Below, in pieces: positions 16,948 through 27,357 of a DNA stretch of 64,000 nt. Positions within the stretch are counted from its first letter, which is position 1, and each line of letters opens with the position of its first letter. The stretch is from Acidiphilium sp. C61 (GTDB lineage Bacteria > Pseudomonadota > Alphaproteobacteria > Acetobacterales > Acetobacteraceae), in assembly GCF_902712915.1 (NCBI RefSeq), contig NZ_CACTIA010000005.1:3012501-3076500 (forward strand). The letters run 5' to 3'. The notes beneath the pieces were generated by a model. It did no database searches. It had not been told where the DNA came from and saw only the letters and a program-made list of their open reading frames with translations. The position numbers were made by a program, and so were the translations under genes.

Positions 16948-17337
16948 TCAGCCCGCCCCGCGCAGGATCGTCACCGCGAGATAGGCCGCGAGCCCCAGCC
17001 CGAGTGCGACGATCATCCCGGCGAGTGCCAGGTCGAGCCGGTCATTCCCCGGCGCGCGGGCGGCCTCGTCGAGAATCGCCCGCCGGTTGGCGACGAAGCG
17101 CAGCATCGCGGCGGCGACCATCAGCGCCCCGGCGATGATCAGCGCGATCCCCACCGCGTCCGAGGCCAGCGTCCCCGACACGGTGAAGGTGCGGCCGAGC
17201 GACTGCCCGGCCACCTGCAGAAACAGGTTGAAGCGTTCGACGAGAAAGCCGAACGCCATCACCGCGATGGCGGTGCGCACCCAGGCGAGGAAGGTGCGCT
17301 CGTTCGCCGCGTGGTCGCCAAACCGCGGTACGGTCAC
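16948..17337 (-). CDS. DUF202 (YidH) family membrane protein
   Basis: This 129-residue protein has three membrane helices and the DUF202 signature ANERTFLAWVRTAIAVMAFGFLVERF at residues 11-36. No catalytic function is established for the family. The start is GTG at 17337, whose GTGA overlaps the ilvE stop codon, so its translation is probably coupled to ilvE. Confidence 0.88.
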   Translation of the reverse strand: MTVPRFGDHAANERTFLAWVRTAIAVMAFGFLVERFNLFLQVAGQSLGRTFTVSGTLASDAVGIALIIAGALMVAAAMLRFVANRRAILDEAARAPGNDRLDLALAGMIVALGLGLAAYLAVTILRGAG

Positions 17338-18233
17338 GCCGCCCGCTTGGCCACCTCTTCCGGCGACATGTGGACGAGGGCGGTATAATCCGCGATCAGC
17401 GTCTCGGTGATCGGGCCGGGGGTGAAGGTCAGCTCGCCGATCTGGCGCACCGGCGTCACCTCGGCGGCGGTGCCGGCGAGGAACACCTCGCTCGCCTTCG
17501 CCATCTCCTCGGGCAGGATGTGCCGCTCATGCACCGGGATCTGCCGCGCGCGGGCCAGCGCCATCACGGTGCGGCGGGTGATCCCGTCGAGGAAGCAATC
17601 CGGCGTCGGCGTGTGCAGTTCGCCGTCGATCGCGAAGAAAATGTTCGCCCCCGTCGCCTCGGCGACATGCCCGTCGAGGGTGAGCATCAGCGCGTCGTTG
17701 AACCCCTCGGCCTCGGCCGCGTGCTTCGAGAGCGTGCCGATCATGTAGAGCCCGGCGGCCTTCGAGGCGGTCGGCGCGGTCCGCGCGTCCGGCCGGCGCC
17801 ACTGCGCCATGCCGAGGGTGATGCCCTTCATCCGGTCGTTGCCGAACAGGTTCGGCCACGGCCAGGCGGCGATGGCGAGATGGATTTTGGTCTGCTGGGC
17901 GGAAACCGCGAGCATCTCCGAGCCGCGCCAGGCGAGGGGGCGGACATAGGCGTCAGTCAGCCCGTTCGCCTTGAGCACCTCGTTGCAGGCGGCGTCGATC
18001 TCGTCGGCGGTGAAGGGAATGTCGAAGCCGAGCAGCTTGCCCGACTGGATCAGCCGGTTGGTATGGTCGCGGAGGCGGAAGATGTTCCCGCCATAGGACC
18101 GCTCGCCCTCGAAGACGGCGGAGGCGTAATGCAGCCCGTGGCTCAGCACGTGCAGCTTGGCATCCCGCCAGGGGCGCAGCGCGCCGTCCCACCAGATCAT
18201 GCCGTCGCGGTCGTCAAACGGAATCAGACTCAT
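17334..18233 (-). CDS. ilvE: Branched-chain amino acid aminotransferase
   Basis: This 299-residue fold-type IV PLP enzyme exchanges amino groups between Leu/Ile/Val and 2-oxoglutarate. Visible are HGLHYASAVFEGERSY near residue 35, the PLP-lysine segment TASKAAGLYMIGTLSK near residue 160, the cofactor loop EATGANIFFAIDG and the GITRRTVMALAR phosphate-binding helix. The length is typical. It is divergent from the MarR-type gene across 191 bases and leads into the DUF202 gene. Confidence 0.95.
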   Translation of the reverse strand: MSLIPFDDRDGMIWWDGALRPWRDAKLHVLSHGLHYASAVFEGERSYGGNIFRLRDHTNRLIQSGKLLGFDIPFTADEIDAACNEVLKANGLTDAYVRPLAWRGSEMLAVSAQQTKIHLAIAAWPWPNLFGNDRMKGITLGMAQWRRPDARTAPTASKAAGLYMIGTLSKHAAEAEGFNDALMLTLDGHVAEATGANIFFAIDGELHTPTPDCFLDGITRRTVMALARARQIPVHERHILPEEMAKASEVFLAGTAAEVTPVRQIGELTFTPGPITETLIADYTALVHMSPEEVAKRAA

Positions 18234-18424
18234 CGCCTCGCGTCCTCTTTGATGTCGGTCTCCTCGAACGAGGAACCCAACTCTTAATCCAGGCCGCCCG
18301 CGATGGCCAAGCGATGTTTCTCAGGGAGCAGGAATGAGGTTTTGACGGCGATTGCGCGCGGCTGCGCAACGGTTCTTGCAGGAAAGCCATAATTCCTGTC
18401 TTATCACAGACGTCCCGCTTCAGT

Positions 18425-18958
18425 ATGGGCATCGACGCCATGCACGAAAAGACAGCCCAACCCGGCACGGCTGCCGGTCTCCTTTTCCTCCGCGAGGAAG
18501 AACTCCGCCTCGCCCAGGACATGATCTTCTTCGCCAACCGCGACCTCGTGGCCGCGGCGGACGCGATTCTCGCGGAAATGGGCTTCGGCCGCGCGCATCA
18601 CCGCACGCTGCATTTCATCGGCCGCAACCCCGGCCTGCCGGTCGGCGAGCTGCTACACATTCTCGGCATCGCCAAGCAGAGCCTCGCCCGCGTCCTCGGC
18701 CCGCTGATCCGCGATGGCTATGTCGAGCAGATTCCCGGCCGGGCGGATCGCCGCCAGCGCCTGCTCAGCCTCACGCCCGCGGGGGCGGCGCTGGAGCGCA
18801 AGCTGTTCGAGGCCCAGCGCGAGCGCCTGACCGCCGCCTTCCGCGAGGCCGGCGGCCCCGCCGTCGAGGGGTTCCGCCGCGTGCTGCGCGGCATGATGAA
18901 GGATGAGGCCCGCGCCTATCTCGACCGGGCCGATGCCGGGCGCACCGCGCGGCGATGA
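18425..18958 (+). CDS. petP: MarR-family regulator (PetP-like)
   Basis: This 177-residue regulator has a central winged helix (residues 55-115: LPVGELLHILGIAKQSLARVLGPLIRDG, then the wing GRADRRQRLLSLT). Its pairing with a downstream OmpR-type regulator by a 4-base ATGA overlap is the PetP-PetR arrangement first described beside cytochrome bc1 genes in Rhodobacter; that link is family knowledge. No pet genes are in this window. An alternative start is the ATG at 18440 (MHEKTAQ). Confidence 0.88.
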   Translation: MGIDAMHEKTAQPGTAAGLLFLREEELRLAQDMIFFANRDLVAAADAILAEMGFGRAHHRTLHFIGRNPGLPVGELLHILGIAKQSLARVLGPLIRDGYVEQIPGRADRRQRLLSLTPAGAALERKLFEAQRERLTAAFREAGGPAVEGFRRVLRGMMKDEARAYLDRADAGRTARR

Positions 18959-19653
18959 GCGGGGCGGCCGGCGCCCATATCCTGCTGGTCGATGACGATG
19001 CCCGCCTGCGCGCCCTGATGCAGCGCTACCTGGTCGAGAACGGCTTTCGCGTCACCGTCGCCGAAAGTGCCGCCGCCGCCCGCGAAACCCTGCGCGTGGT
19101 CGACCCCGACATGATGGTGCTCGACGTGATGATGCCCGAGGAAACCGGGCTCGACTTCGTCGAATCCCTCCGCGCCGACCGCGCGCCCGATCTGCCGATC
19201 CTGCTGCTCACCGCCCGCGGCGCGCCGGAAGACCGCATCGCCGGCTTCGAGGCGGGGGCGGATGATTATCTCGGCAAGCCGTTCGACCCGCGGGAATTGC
19301 TGCTGCGGATCCGCGCGATGCTCCGCCGCGCCGCGCCGCCCGCGCAGCAAGCCGGCCCGGTCCGGCTGGGGGCGGCGAGCTTCGATCCTGCCCGCGGCGA
19401 ACTCACCACCCTGCGCGGCCCGGTCCGCCTGACCGGCGGCGAGGCGAGCCTGCTCGCCGTCCTCGCCGCCCGCGCCCATGAGGTGCTCTCGCGCGAGGCG
19501 CTGGCCGAGATCCTCGGCATGGACGAGGCCGGCGAACGCGCGATCGACGTGCAGGTGACCCGCCTGCGCCGCAAGATCGAGCCCGACCCGCGCGAGCCGC
19601 GCTACCTGCAAACCGTGCGCGGCCGCGGCTACGTCCTCAAGCCCGGCCCATGA
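18955..19653 (+). CDS. petR: OmpR-family response regulator (PetR-like)
   Basis: This 232-residue protein has a receiver domain with acidic pocket DDD near residue 14, phospho-acceptor D57 (MMVLDVMMPEETG) and K108 (LGKPFDP). A C-terminal winged-helix DNA-binding domain follows (LTGGEASLLAVLAARAHEVLSREAL, then QTVRGRGYVLKPG). It overlaps petP by four bases. Its TGA at 19651-19653 overlaps an ATG that opens a chain of tiny frames leading to the kinase start, so kinase translation seems tied to this stop. Confidence 0.94.
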   Translation: MSGAAGAHILLVDDDARLRALMQRYLVENGFRVTVAESAAAARETLRVVDPDMMVLDVMMPEETGLDFVESLRADRAPDLPILLLTARGAPEDRIAGFEAGADDYLGKPFDPRELLLRIRAMLRRAAPPAQQAGPVRLGAASFDPARGELTTLRGPVRLTGGEASLLAVLAARAHEVLSREALAEILGMDEAGERAIDVQVTRLRRKIEPDPREPRYLQTVRGRGYVLKPGP

Positions 19654-19738
19654 GGCTCGCCTCATGAGACTAACCACAGTGAGACCCGCCCCATGAGACC
19701 CGTCACATGAGACTGGCCACATGAGACTGGCCACATGA
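19650..19738 (+). repeat. 14-base tandem repeat forming a mini-ORF relay between petR and the kinase
   Basis: Copies of a 14-base unit of the form ATGAGACTGGCCAC run from the petR stop to the kinase start. Read as codons they give successive frames 19650-19667 (MRLAS), 19664-19696 (ten codons), 19693-19710 (MRPVT), 19707-19724 (MRLAT) and 19721-19738 (MRLAT). Each ends in a TGA that overlaps the next ATG as ATGA. The last ATG (19735) is the kinase start. One unit is imperfect (ACAGTGAG), merging two steps into one longer frame. All positions were read directly from the sequence. Confidence 0.85.
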
Positions 19739-21063
19739 GACTGGCCCCGCGCGGTCTCGAGCCCGACCGCGTGCTGCGCAAGATCCTGCCGCGCAGCCTG
19801 TTCGGCCGCACCCTGCTGATCGTGGTCCTGCCGCTGGTCCTGCTCGAGGGCGTCGCCCTGCAAATATTCTATGGCAGCCATCTCGACGTTCTCTCCCGCC
19901 GCCTCGCCGGCAGCGTCGCCGGCGAGATCGCCTTCGTGCTCGACCAGGCGACGCTCCACCCCGCCGCCCGCAGCCGCATCTTCGCCCACGCCGCCCGGCG
20001 CTTCGAGTTCCGCATCCGCGTCCATCCCGGCGCCACGCTCACCCCGCGCGGCCTGCCGCACGCCTTCGGCCCGGTCGATACCGATCTCGCCCGCGCCCTG
20101 CGGCAGAATCTCGACCGCGATTTCACCCTCGCCTGGCGCGGCCCGCCGGGGATGATCCGGGTCGACATCCAGCTCTCGGGCGGCGTGCTCACGGTCGATG
20201 TGCCGCGCAAGCGGCTCTATGTCGGCGCGCTCTACATCTTCTTCGCCTGGCTCGCCGGCGTCACCATCCTGCTGCTCGGCATCGCCATCCTGTTCCTGCG
20301 CAACCAGATCCGCGCCATCCGCCGCCTCGCCTTCGCCGCCGAGGCCTTCGGCATGGGGCGCGATCCCGGCCCGATCCGCCCCGAGGGCGCGATCGAGGTC
20401 CGCCGCGCCGCCACCGCCTTCAACCGGATGCAGGACCGCATCCGCCGCTTCCTCGTCCAGCGCACCGCGATGCTCGCCGGCGTCTCGCACGACCTGCGCA
20501 CCCCGCTCACCCGGCTGCGCCTCGCCCTCGCGATGATGCCGCCCGACACCGCCGATCTCGAGGGCATGACCGAGGACATCGCCGAGATGGAGCGGCTGAT
20601 CGGCCTCTACCTCACCTTCGCCCGCGGCGAGGGCACCGAGCAGCCGCAACCGGCCGACCTCGCCCTGCTGATCGAGGATCTGGCGGCGCGGGCGGCGCGC
20701 GGCGGCGCGCCGATCGGGCTCGATCTCGCCCCGCTCCCCCCGGTGGTGCTGCGGCCGGAGGCGATGCGCCGCGCGCTCGCCAACCTGCTCGACAATGCCG
20801 CCCGCCACGCCGCCGGCCGAATCGTCATCGGCGCCGCCCAGGAAGGCGGGCAAACCCTGCGGATCACCATCGACGATGACGGCCCCGGCCTCCCCGCAAG
20901 CCGCCGCGCGGCGATGCTGCGCCCCTTCGAGAGCGGCAGCGCCAGCGGCACCGGCCTTGGTCTCGCCATCGCGCGCGACATCGTCGCTGCCCATGGCGGC
21001 GACCTCCACCTCGCCGACAGCCCGCTCGGCGGCCTCCGGGTGATCGTCACCCTGCCGCTCTGA
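19735..21063 (+). CDS. EnvZ-like sensor histidine kinase, partner of PetR-like regulator
   Basis: This 442-residue inner-membrane kinase has helix one (residues 27-47), a periplasmic domain to about residue 162, and helix two (163-187). A HAMP domain, the phospho-acceptor H252 in GVSHDLRTPLTR and a HATPase domain follow, with N-box LANLLDNAARHA, G1 DDDGPGLP and G2 GTGLGLAI. The start at 19735 is the last ATG of the repeat relay; a GTG at 19771 is the only other sensible start. Overlap logic and direction show it is the partner of the upstream response regulator. The signal is unknown. Confidence 0.93.
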   Translation: MRLAPRGLEPDRVLRKILPRSLFGRTLLIVVLPLVLLEGVALQIFYGSHLDVLSRRLAGSVAGEIAFVLDQATLHPAARSRIFAHAARRFEFRIRVHPGATLTPRGLPHAFGPVDTDLARALRQNLDRDFTLAWRGPPGMIRVDIQLSGGVLTVDVPRKRLYVGALYIFFAWLAGVTILLLGIAILFLRNQIRAIRRLAFAAEAFGMGRDPGPIRPEGAIEVRRAATAFNRMQDRIRRFLVQRTAMLAGVSHDLRTPLTRLRLALAMMPPDTADLEGMTEDIAEMERLIGLYLTFARGEGTEQPQPADLALLIEDLAARAARGGAPIGLDLAPLPPVVLRPEAMRRALANLLDNAARHAAGRIVIGAAQEGGQTLRITIDDDGPGLPASRRAAMLRPFESGSASGTGLGLAIARDIVAAHGGDLHLADSPLGGLRVIVTLPL

Positions 21064-21086
21064 ACACCGCAGCACACGGCAACACC

Positions 21087-21114
21087 TTGACTTTTACGTG
21101 GTCTGCACTGATAC
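21087..21114 (+). promoter_or_regulatory. Sigma-70-like promoter for DEAD-box helicase gene
   Basis: TTGACT (21087-21092) and TGATAC (21109-21114) are separated by 16 bases. Transcription would start near 21121, giving a leader of about 120 bases before the favoured start codon. This argues against translation beginning at the GTG at 21098, which lies inside the promoter. Confidence 0.55.
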
Positions 21115-21241
21115 CGGAGGTGTGAAGGGCAGCGTTGAACGCCCTCCCGCCCATGCCCGATTTTCCCACCCGCGCCGTTATCCGCGCGTGGGCGAGCCGG
21201 CTGGGCCATATCAGTTTCTCTTGTCCGAATTGGTCCGCATA

Positions 21242-22875
<1,634 letters not shown>

Positions 22876-22879
<4 letters not shown>

Positions 22880-24102
22880 ACGAGATCAAGAGGATAGACG
22901 AAGCCGCACCCCGCAAGACGGGCCGCAAGGGGGGGTTCACCCCGTTCGACTGGTCGGACGCCCTCCATCTCGACGCGCAACTGACCGAAGACGAGCGCGC
23001 CATCCGCGACATGGCGCACGAATACTGCCAGAACAAGCTCTTCCCGCGCGTCCTTAAAGGCTTCCGCGAAGAAAGCTTCGACCGTTCGATCATGTCCGAA
23101 ATGGGCGAGCTGGGCTTTCTCGGCGCCACTTTGTCCACCCATGGCTGCGCCGATGTCTCTTATGTCGCCTACGGGCTGATCGCCCGCGAGGTCGAGCGCG
23201 TCGATTCCGGCTATCGCTCCGCCTTCTCGGTGCAGTCCTCGCTGGTGATGTACCCGATCTACGCCTTCGGCTCCGAGGCCCAGAAAGACCGCTACCTGCC
23301 GAAGCTGCGCACCGGCGAATGGGTCGGCTGCTTCGGCCTCACCGAGCCCGATGCCGGCTCCGATCCGGGTTCGATGCGCACCCGGGCGAAGAAGGTTGAT
23401 GGCGGCTTTGTGCTGAACGGCTCGAAGACCTGGATCAGCAACTCGCCGATCGCCGATGTCTGCCTGGTCTGGGCCAAGGATGACGAGGGCGTGATCCGCG
23501 GCTTCCTGGTCGATCGCGACTCCAAAGGGCTGGAGACGCCCAAGATCGAAGGCAAGGTCTCGCTCCGCGCCTCGGTCACCGGCATGATCATGCTCTCGGA
23601 CGTCTTCGTCCCCGAGGACCGCATGCTCCCCGGCGTGAAGGGCCTGCGCGGCCCGTTCTCCTGCCTCAACAACGCGCGCTACGGCATTGCCTGGGGCGCG
23701 CTGGGTGCTGCCGAATTCTGCTGGCACGCGGCCCGGCAATACACGCTGGACCGGCAGATGTTCGGTCGCCCCCTGGCCGGCACCCAGCTCGTCCAGAAGA
23801 AGCTGGCCGACATGCAGACCGAGATCACGCTCGGCCTGCACGGCGTGCTGCGCCTCGGCCGCCTGCTCGATGCCGGCGAGGCGGCGCCGGAAATGATCTC
23901 CCTGCTCAAGCGCAACAATTGCGGCAAGGCGCTCGACATCGCCCGCCTCGCGCGCGACATGCATGGCGGCAACGGCATCGTCGACGAGTACCACGTGATC
24001 CGTCACATGGTGAATCTCGAAACCGTCAACACCTATGAGGGTGCGCACGACGTCCACGCCCTCATCCTCGGCCGCGCCCAGACCGGCCTGTCCGCCTTCT
24101 GA
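22876..24102 (+). CDS. gcdH: Glutaryl-CoA dehydrogenase (acyl-CoA dehydrogenase family)
   Basis: This 408-residue flavoenzyme oxidises and decarboxylates glutaryl-CoA to crotonyl-CoA in lysine/tryptophan breakdown. It has the N-terminal [25 protein letters not shown] block, the FAD segments [19 protein letters not shown] and [17 protein letters not shown], and the catalytic Glu in [20 protein letters not shown]. These blocks match GCDH better than generic short-chain dehydrogenases. Its start overlaps the helicase stop by four bases, an unexpected pairing that suggests the helicase promoter also serves this gene. Confidence 0.93.
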
Positions 24103-24108
24103 TCGCGC

Positions 24109-24143
24109 GGGCGCCATCCATCCTGCGGGATCGGATGGCGCCC
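24109..24143 (+). terminator. Strong stem-loop after gcdH
   Basis: GGGCGCCATCC (24109-24119) pairs perfectly with GGATGGCGCCC (24133-24143) across a 13-base loop, seven bases after the gcdH stop. No T-run follows, so the stem stability suggests pausing or Rho-assisted ending. Confidence 0.55.
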
Positions 24144-24264
24144 GACGCTCTCGATAACCGGACCCTCCTCGCCCGGCCGGGCCAAGCCGTCCGGCCGGTT
24201 TTCATCCCGCTCCGCCCTCTCTGCCTGCGCCGCACATGCGTGCGCTGCTTGCAACATTGCGGCC

Positions 24265-24286
24265 ATATGTATATATCGTTACATAT
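24265..24286. promoter_or_regulatory. AT-rich palindrome upstream of GGDEF-EAL gene
   Basis: ATATGTA (24265-24271) and TACATAT (24280-24286) are inverted around eight AT-rich bases, and TGCAA-N4-TTGCA follows at 24302-24315. The whole stretch 24103-24420 has no gene. Its AT-rich core stands out from the GC-rich surroundings and probably holds the promoter and an operator. Confidence 0.45.
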
Positions 24287-24420
24287 AAATATCATTTTTG
24301 CTGCAAAAAATTGCAAACAGTGAACCTATTTAGAGAAACGCCAGTCCAGAGACGTGTCGTGGAACACTTCCCCCTGCCTCATGACTGATCTCGCCGCCCC
24401 CGCAGCAGCCCCCGCCGCCG

Positions 24421-26808
24421 ATGTCTGACCTTTCCCGGCCATCGCCCGGGGGCCCGGCCGCCTTGCGCGGCGTCATCCGCGCGCTGCTGGGCGCGGATGC
24501 GGTGCCCCGCCACCTCGCCGAGTCGGTGGCGATCGAGGGGTTCGAGCTGCGCGCCCGGCTCACCCGGGTGGCGAGCCTGGTCGGCATGGGCATCGCCATC
24601 GTCCTCGCGGTCGATTTCCGCGCCACGCTGCACCGCCCGGCAGTGGCGGCGTCGCTCGCCGTGCTGCTGCTGGCCTGCCTCGTCCTGTTCGGCGTCGCCG
24701 CCGCTTGGCCCGCACTGCGCCGCCGCCGGTCCGACCTGCTGCTGATCCGCATCGCCTTCAACGGCGTCACGGCGGTGCTCGGCACCGCCTGGGCGGTCTA
24801 TCTGAACCTGCTGATCCGCGCGGTGCCGCCGGATAGCCAGGGGCTGCTGATCGGCGTGTTCATCGGCCTGCTGTCCAGCGTCATTTCCGCCGGCCCGCTC
24901 GCCACCAGGCTCGCCTTCTGGCTGCCGCTCACCGCCGGCGCCTTCGCCGCCCTGCGCGTCTCGGCCAGTCTCTGGCAGCCCGCCATCGTGATCACGCTCG
25001 CCCTTTATTCCGCCTTCGTCCTGTTCACCATGGTCGTGCTCAACCGCCGCATGGTCGAGCACGGCGTCAGCACCTTCGAGCTGCGGCGGATCAACGAGAC
25101 GATCCAGATGCTGCTGCGCGATTTCGAGGACAATGCGAGCGACTGGCTGTGGGAGACCGACGCCCGGCTGAACCTCGTCCATCCCTCGCCGCGTCTGGCC
25201 GAGGCAGCGCGCCGCGACGCCACCGCGATCGGCGGCAACCTGTTCACCTTCCTCGCCAGCCTCGGCGCCACGGATGCCAGCGCGGCCGATACCGATGCCG
25301 CCGATGGCAATGCCAATTCCGACCCCTATGCCGAACTGCGCCGTCAGATCGGCCTGCGCCGGCCGTTCCGCGACCTGCTGGTGCCGGTCGGCCCGGCGGA
25401 TGACCGCCGCTGGTGGTCGCTCACCGGCAAGCCCACGCTCGACCATCACGGCCTCTTCGCCGGCTATCGCGGCGTCGGCTCGGATGTCACGGTGGCGCAC
25501 AGCTCCCGCCAGCGGATCGATTTCCTCGCCCGTCACGATCCGCTGACCGAGCTGCTCAACCGCGCCGCTTTCGGCGTCCTGGCCGACCAGGCGCTCGCCA
25601 CCGCCGGCGCCGCCATGCTCTATCTCGATCTCGACCAGTTCAAGGCGGTGAACGACAGCTACGGCCACGCCCTGGGGGACAGCCTGCTGCGCGCCGTCGC
25701 CGGCCGCCTGCGCGGCGCCATCCGCGACACCGACATCGCCGCCCGCCTTGGCGGCGACGAATTCGCCGTCCTGCTGCCCGGCGGCAGCCGGCTCGACGCG
25801 ACCTCGATGGCCGACCGCATCATCGAGCGCCTCTCCCCGCCCTACGGGCTCGACGGCATGACGGTCGAGATCGGCGTCAGCATCGGCATCGCCCTCGCGC
25901 CCGAGGATGCCGACACGTCGGACGCCCTGCTGCGCAACGCCGATCTCGCCCTCTACCGCGCCAAGCAGCGCGGCCGCGGCGCCTGGCAGCTCTTCGACCA
26001 GGCGATGGACCGCCAGGTGCAGACCCAGCGCGGCCTGCGGCGCGACATCCGCCGCGCCCTGAACGACCGCGAACTCTTCCTCGAATACCAGCCGATCGTC
26101 GATCTGCGCAGCCGCCGGCTGCGCGCGGTCGAGGCGCTGGTGCGCTGGCGCCATCCCCAGCGCGGCGTGATCGGGCCGGAGGGTTTCATCGCCATCGCCG
26201 AGCGCGGCGGGCTGATCGGCGCCGTCACCCGCCATGTGCTGGCCGAGGCCGCCGCCTTCGCCCTGCGCCTGCCGCCCGAGATCTCGATCTCGATCAACCT
26301 CTCCGCCCTGCATCTGCGCGAGGCGCTGCAATTCGACCAGATTTCCGCGGTCATCGCCGCCTCCGGCCTCGATCCCCGGCGCATCGAGTTCGAAGTCACC
26401 GAAACCGCCCTGCTCTCCACCGACGACCGCACGATCGACAATCTCCGCCGCCTGCGCGCCCTTGGCTGCAGCATCGCGATCGACGATTTCGGCACCGGTT
26501 TCGCCGCCCTCTCCACCCTGCGCACCTTTCCCTTCGACCGCCTGAAGATCGACCGCAGCTTCATCCGCGAGCTTGATCGTCCGGGCAACGCCGCTCAGAT
26601 CGTCAGGGCGATCATCGAGTTCAGCCGCACGCTCGGCCTGCGCGTCACCGTCGAGGGCGTCGAGACCGAGGCGCACGCCGCCGCCCTGCTGGCCTATCCC
26701 GACATCGATGCCCAGGGATATCTCTTTTCCCGGCCGCTCTCCGGCGATAGACTGCTCGTCCTTGCGGCGTCGGGCGTGCTGGCCGGCACGGGCGCGGCCT
26801 TCGGCTGA
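24421..26808 (+). CDS. Membrane-bound diguanylate cyclase/phosphodiesterase (GGDEF-EAL)
   Basis: This 795-residue c-di-GMP enzyme has an N-terminal region with four to six membrane helices (residues 45-215) and a PAS-like segment (ASDWLWETDARLNLVHPS). A GGDEF domain (HDPLTELLNRAAF, RLGGDEFAVLL) and an EAL domain (EALVRWRHPQRG, IDDFGTGFAAL) follow. Both signature motifs are intact, and an RxxD inhibitory site (RDTD) sits five residues before GGDEF, so cyclase activity is probably feedback-limited. The net activity cannot be read from sequence. The gene stands alone between gcdH and yqeY, with an AT-rich upstream region. Confidence 0.95.
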   Translation: MSDLSRPSPGGPAALRGVIRALLGADAVPRHLAESVAIEGFELRARLTRVASLVGMGIAIVLAVDFRATLHRPAVAASLAVLLLACLVLFGVAAAWPALRRRRSDLLLIRIAFNGVTAVLGTAWAVYLNLLIRAVPPDSQGLLIGVFIGLLSSVISAGPLATRLAFWLPLTAGAFAALRVSASLWQPAIVITLALYSAFVLFTMVVLNRRMVEHGVSTFELRRINETIQMLLRDFEDNASDWLWETDARLNLVHPSPRLAEAARRDATAIGGNLFTFLASLGATDASAADTDAADGNANSDPYAELRRQIGLRRPFRDLLVPVGPADDRRWWSLTGKPTLDHHGLFAGYRGVGSDVTVAHSSRQRIDFLARHDPLTELLNRAAFGVLADQALATAGAAMLYLDLDQFKAVNDSYGHALGDSLLRAVAGRLRGAIRDTDIAARLGGDEFAVLLPGGSRLDATSMADRIIERLSPPYGLDGMTVEIGVSIGIALAPEDADTSDALLRNADLALYRAKQRGRGAWQLFDQAMDRQVQTQRGLRRDIRRALNDRELFLEYQPIVDLRSRRLRAVEALVRWRHPQRGVIGPEGFIAIAERGGLIGAVTRHVLAEAAAFALRLPPEISISINLSALHLREALQFDQISAVIAASGLDPRRIEFEVTETALLSTDDRTIDNLRRLRALGCSIAIDDFGTGFAALSTLRTFPFDRLKIDRSFIRELDRPGNAAQIVRAIIEFSRTLGLRVTVEGVETEAHAAALLAYPDIDAQGYLFSRPLSGDRLLVLAASGVLAGTGAAFG

Positions 26809-26856
26809 CGGCCGCGCCGCCCCGCGTCCGCGGCCGGCACAAGTTCGGAGACCGTC

Positions 26857-27357
26857 ATGACCGTCACACAAGCGAATGTTCCCGGCGAAGCCGCCGCCGC
26901 CCTGCGCGTCAGCCTGACCGAAGACCTGAAATCCGCCATGCGCGCGCGCGACGAGATCCGCGTCTCCACCCTGCGCATGGTCCTCGCCAAGGTGAAGGAC
27001 GCCGACATCGCCGCCCGCCCGCGCGGCGTCGAGGCGATCGCCGAGGCCGAACTCGTCGCCCTGCTGCGCGGCATGGTCAAATCCCGCCGCGAGTCCGAGG
27101 CGCAATATCTCGCCGGCAACCGCCCCGAGCTTGCCGCGCGCGAGGCGGCGGAAATCGCCATCATCGAGGCCTATCTGCCGCAAACCCTCGCCGGTGCGGC
27201 GCTCGATGCCGCCATCGCCGCCGCCATAGCCGCCACCGGTGCGACCGGCCCGAAACAGATGGGCGCGGTCATCGCCGCGCTGAAGGCGGCGCACGGTGCG
27301 GCCCTCGACATGGCCGCCGCCTCGGCCGCGGTGAAGGCGAAGCTGGCCGGCGGATGA
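26857..27357 (+). CDS. yqeY: GatB/YqeY domain protein
   Basis: This 166-residue protein matches the YqeY family, which resembles the tRNA-binding tail domain of GatB. It starts with LRVSLTEDLKSAMRARDEIRVSTLRMVLAKVKDAD and has EAYLPQTL and GPKQMGAVIAALKAAH near the end. The molecular role is not settled. Its position directly before dnaG (stop overlaps the dnaG start as ATGA) and rpoD is the alphaproteobacterial form of the macromolecular-synthesis operon. AAGTTCGGAGA precedes the start at 26857 as the ribosome binding site. Confidence 0.94.
   Translation: MTVTQANVPGEAAAALRVSLTEDLKSAMRARDEIRVSTLRMVLAKVKDADIAARPRGVEAIAEAELVALLRGMVKSRRESEAQYLAGNRPELAAREAAEIAIIEAYLPQTLAGAALDAAIAAAIAATGATGPKQMGAVIAALKAAHGAALDMAAASAAVKAKLAGG

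Noticed and set aside
19650..19738. Reading the petR-kinase repeat as an operator array
   Set aside because: Unit direction is constant, with no dyad symmetry, and each unit keeps stop/start overlap; a coding-junction origin explains the period better, though DNA binding is not excluded.
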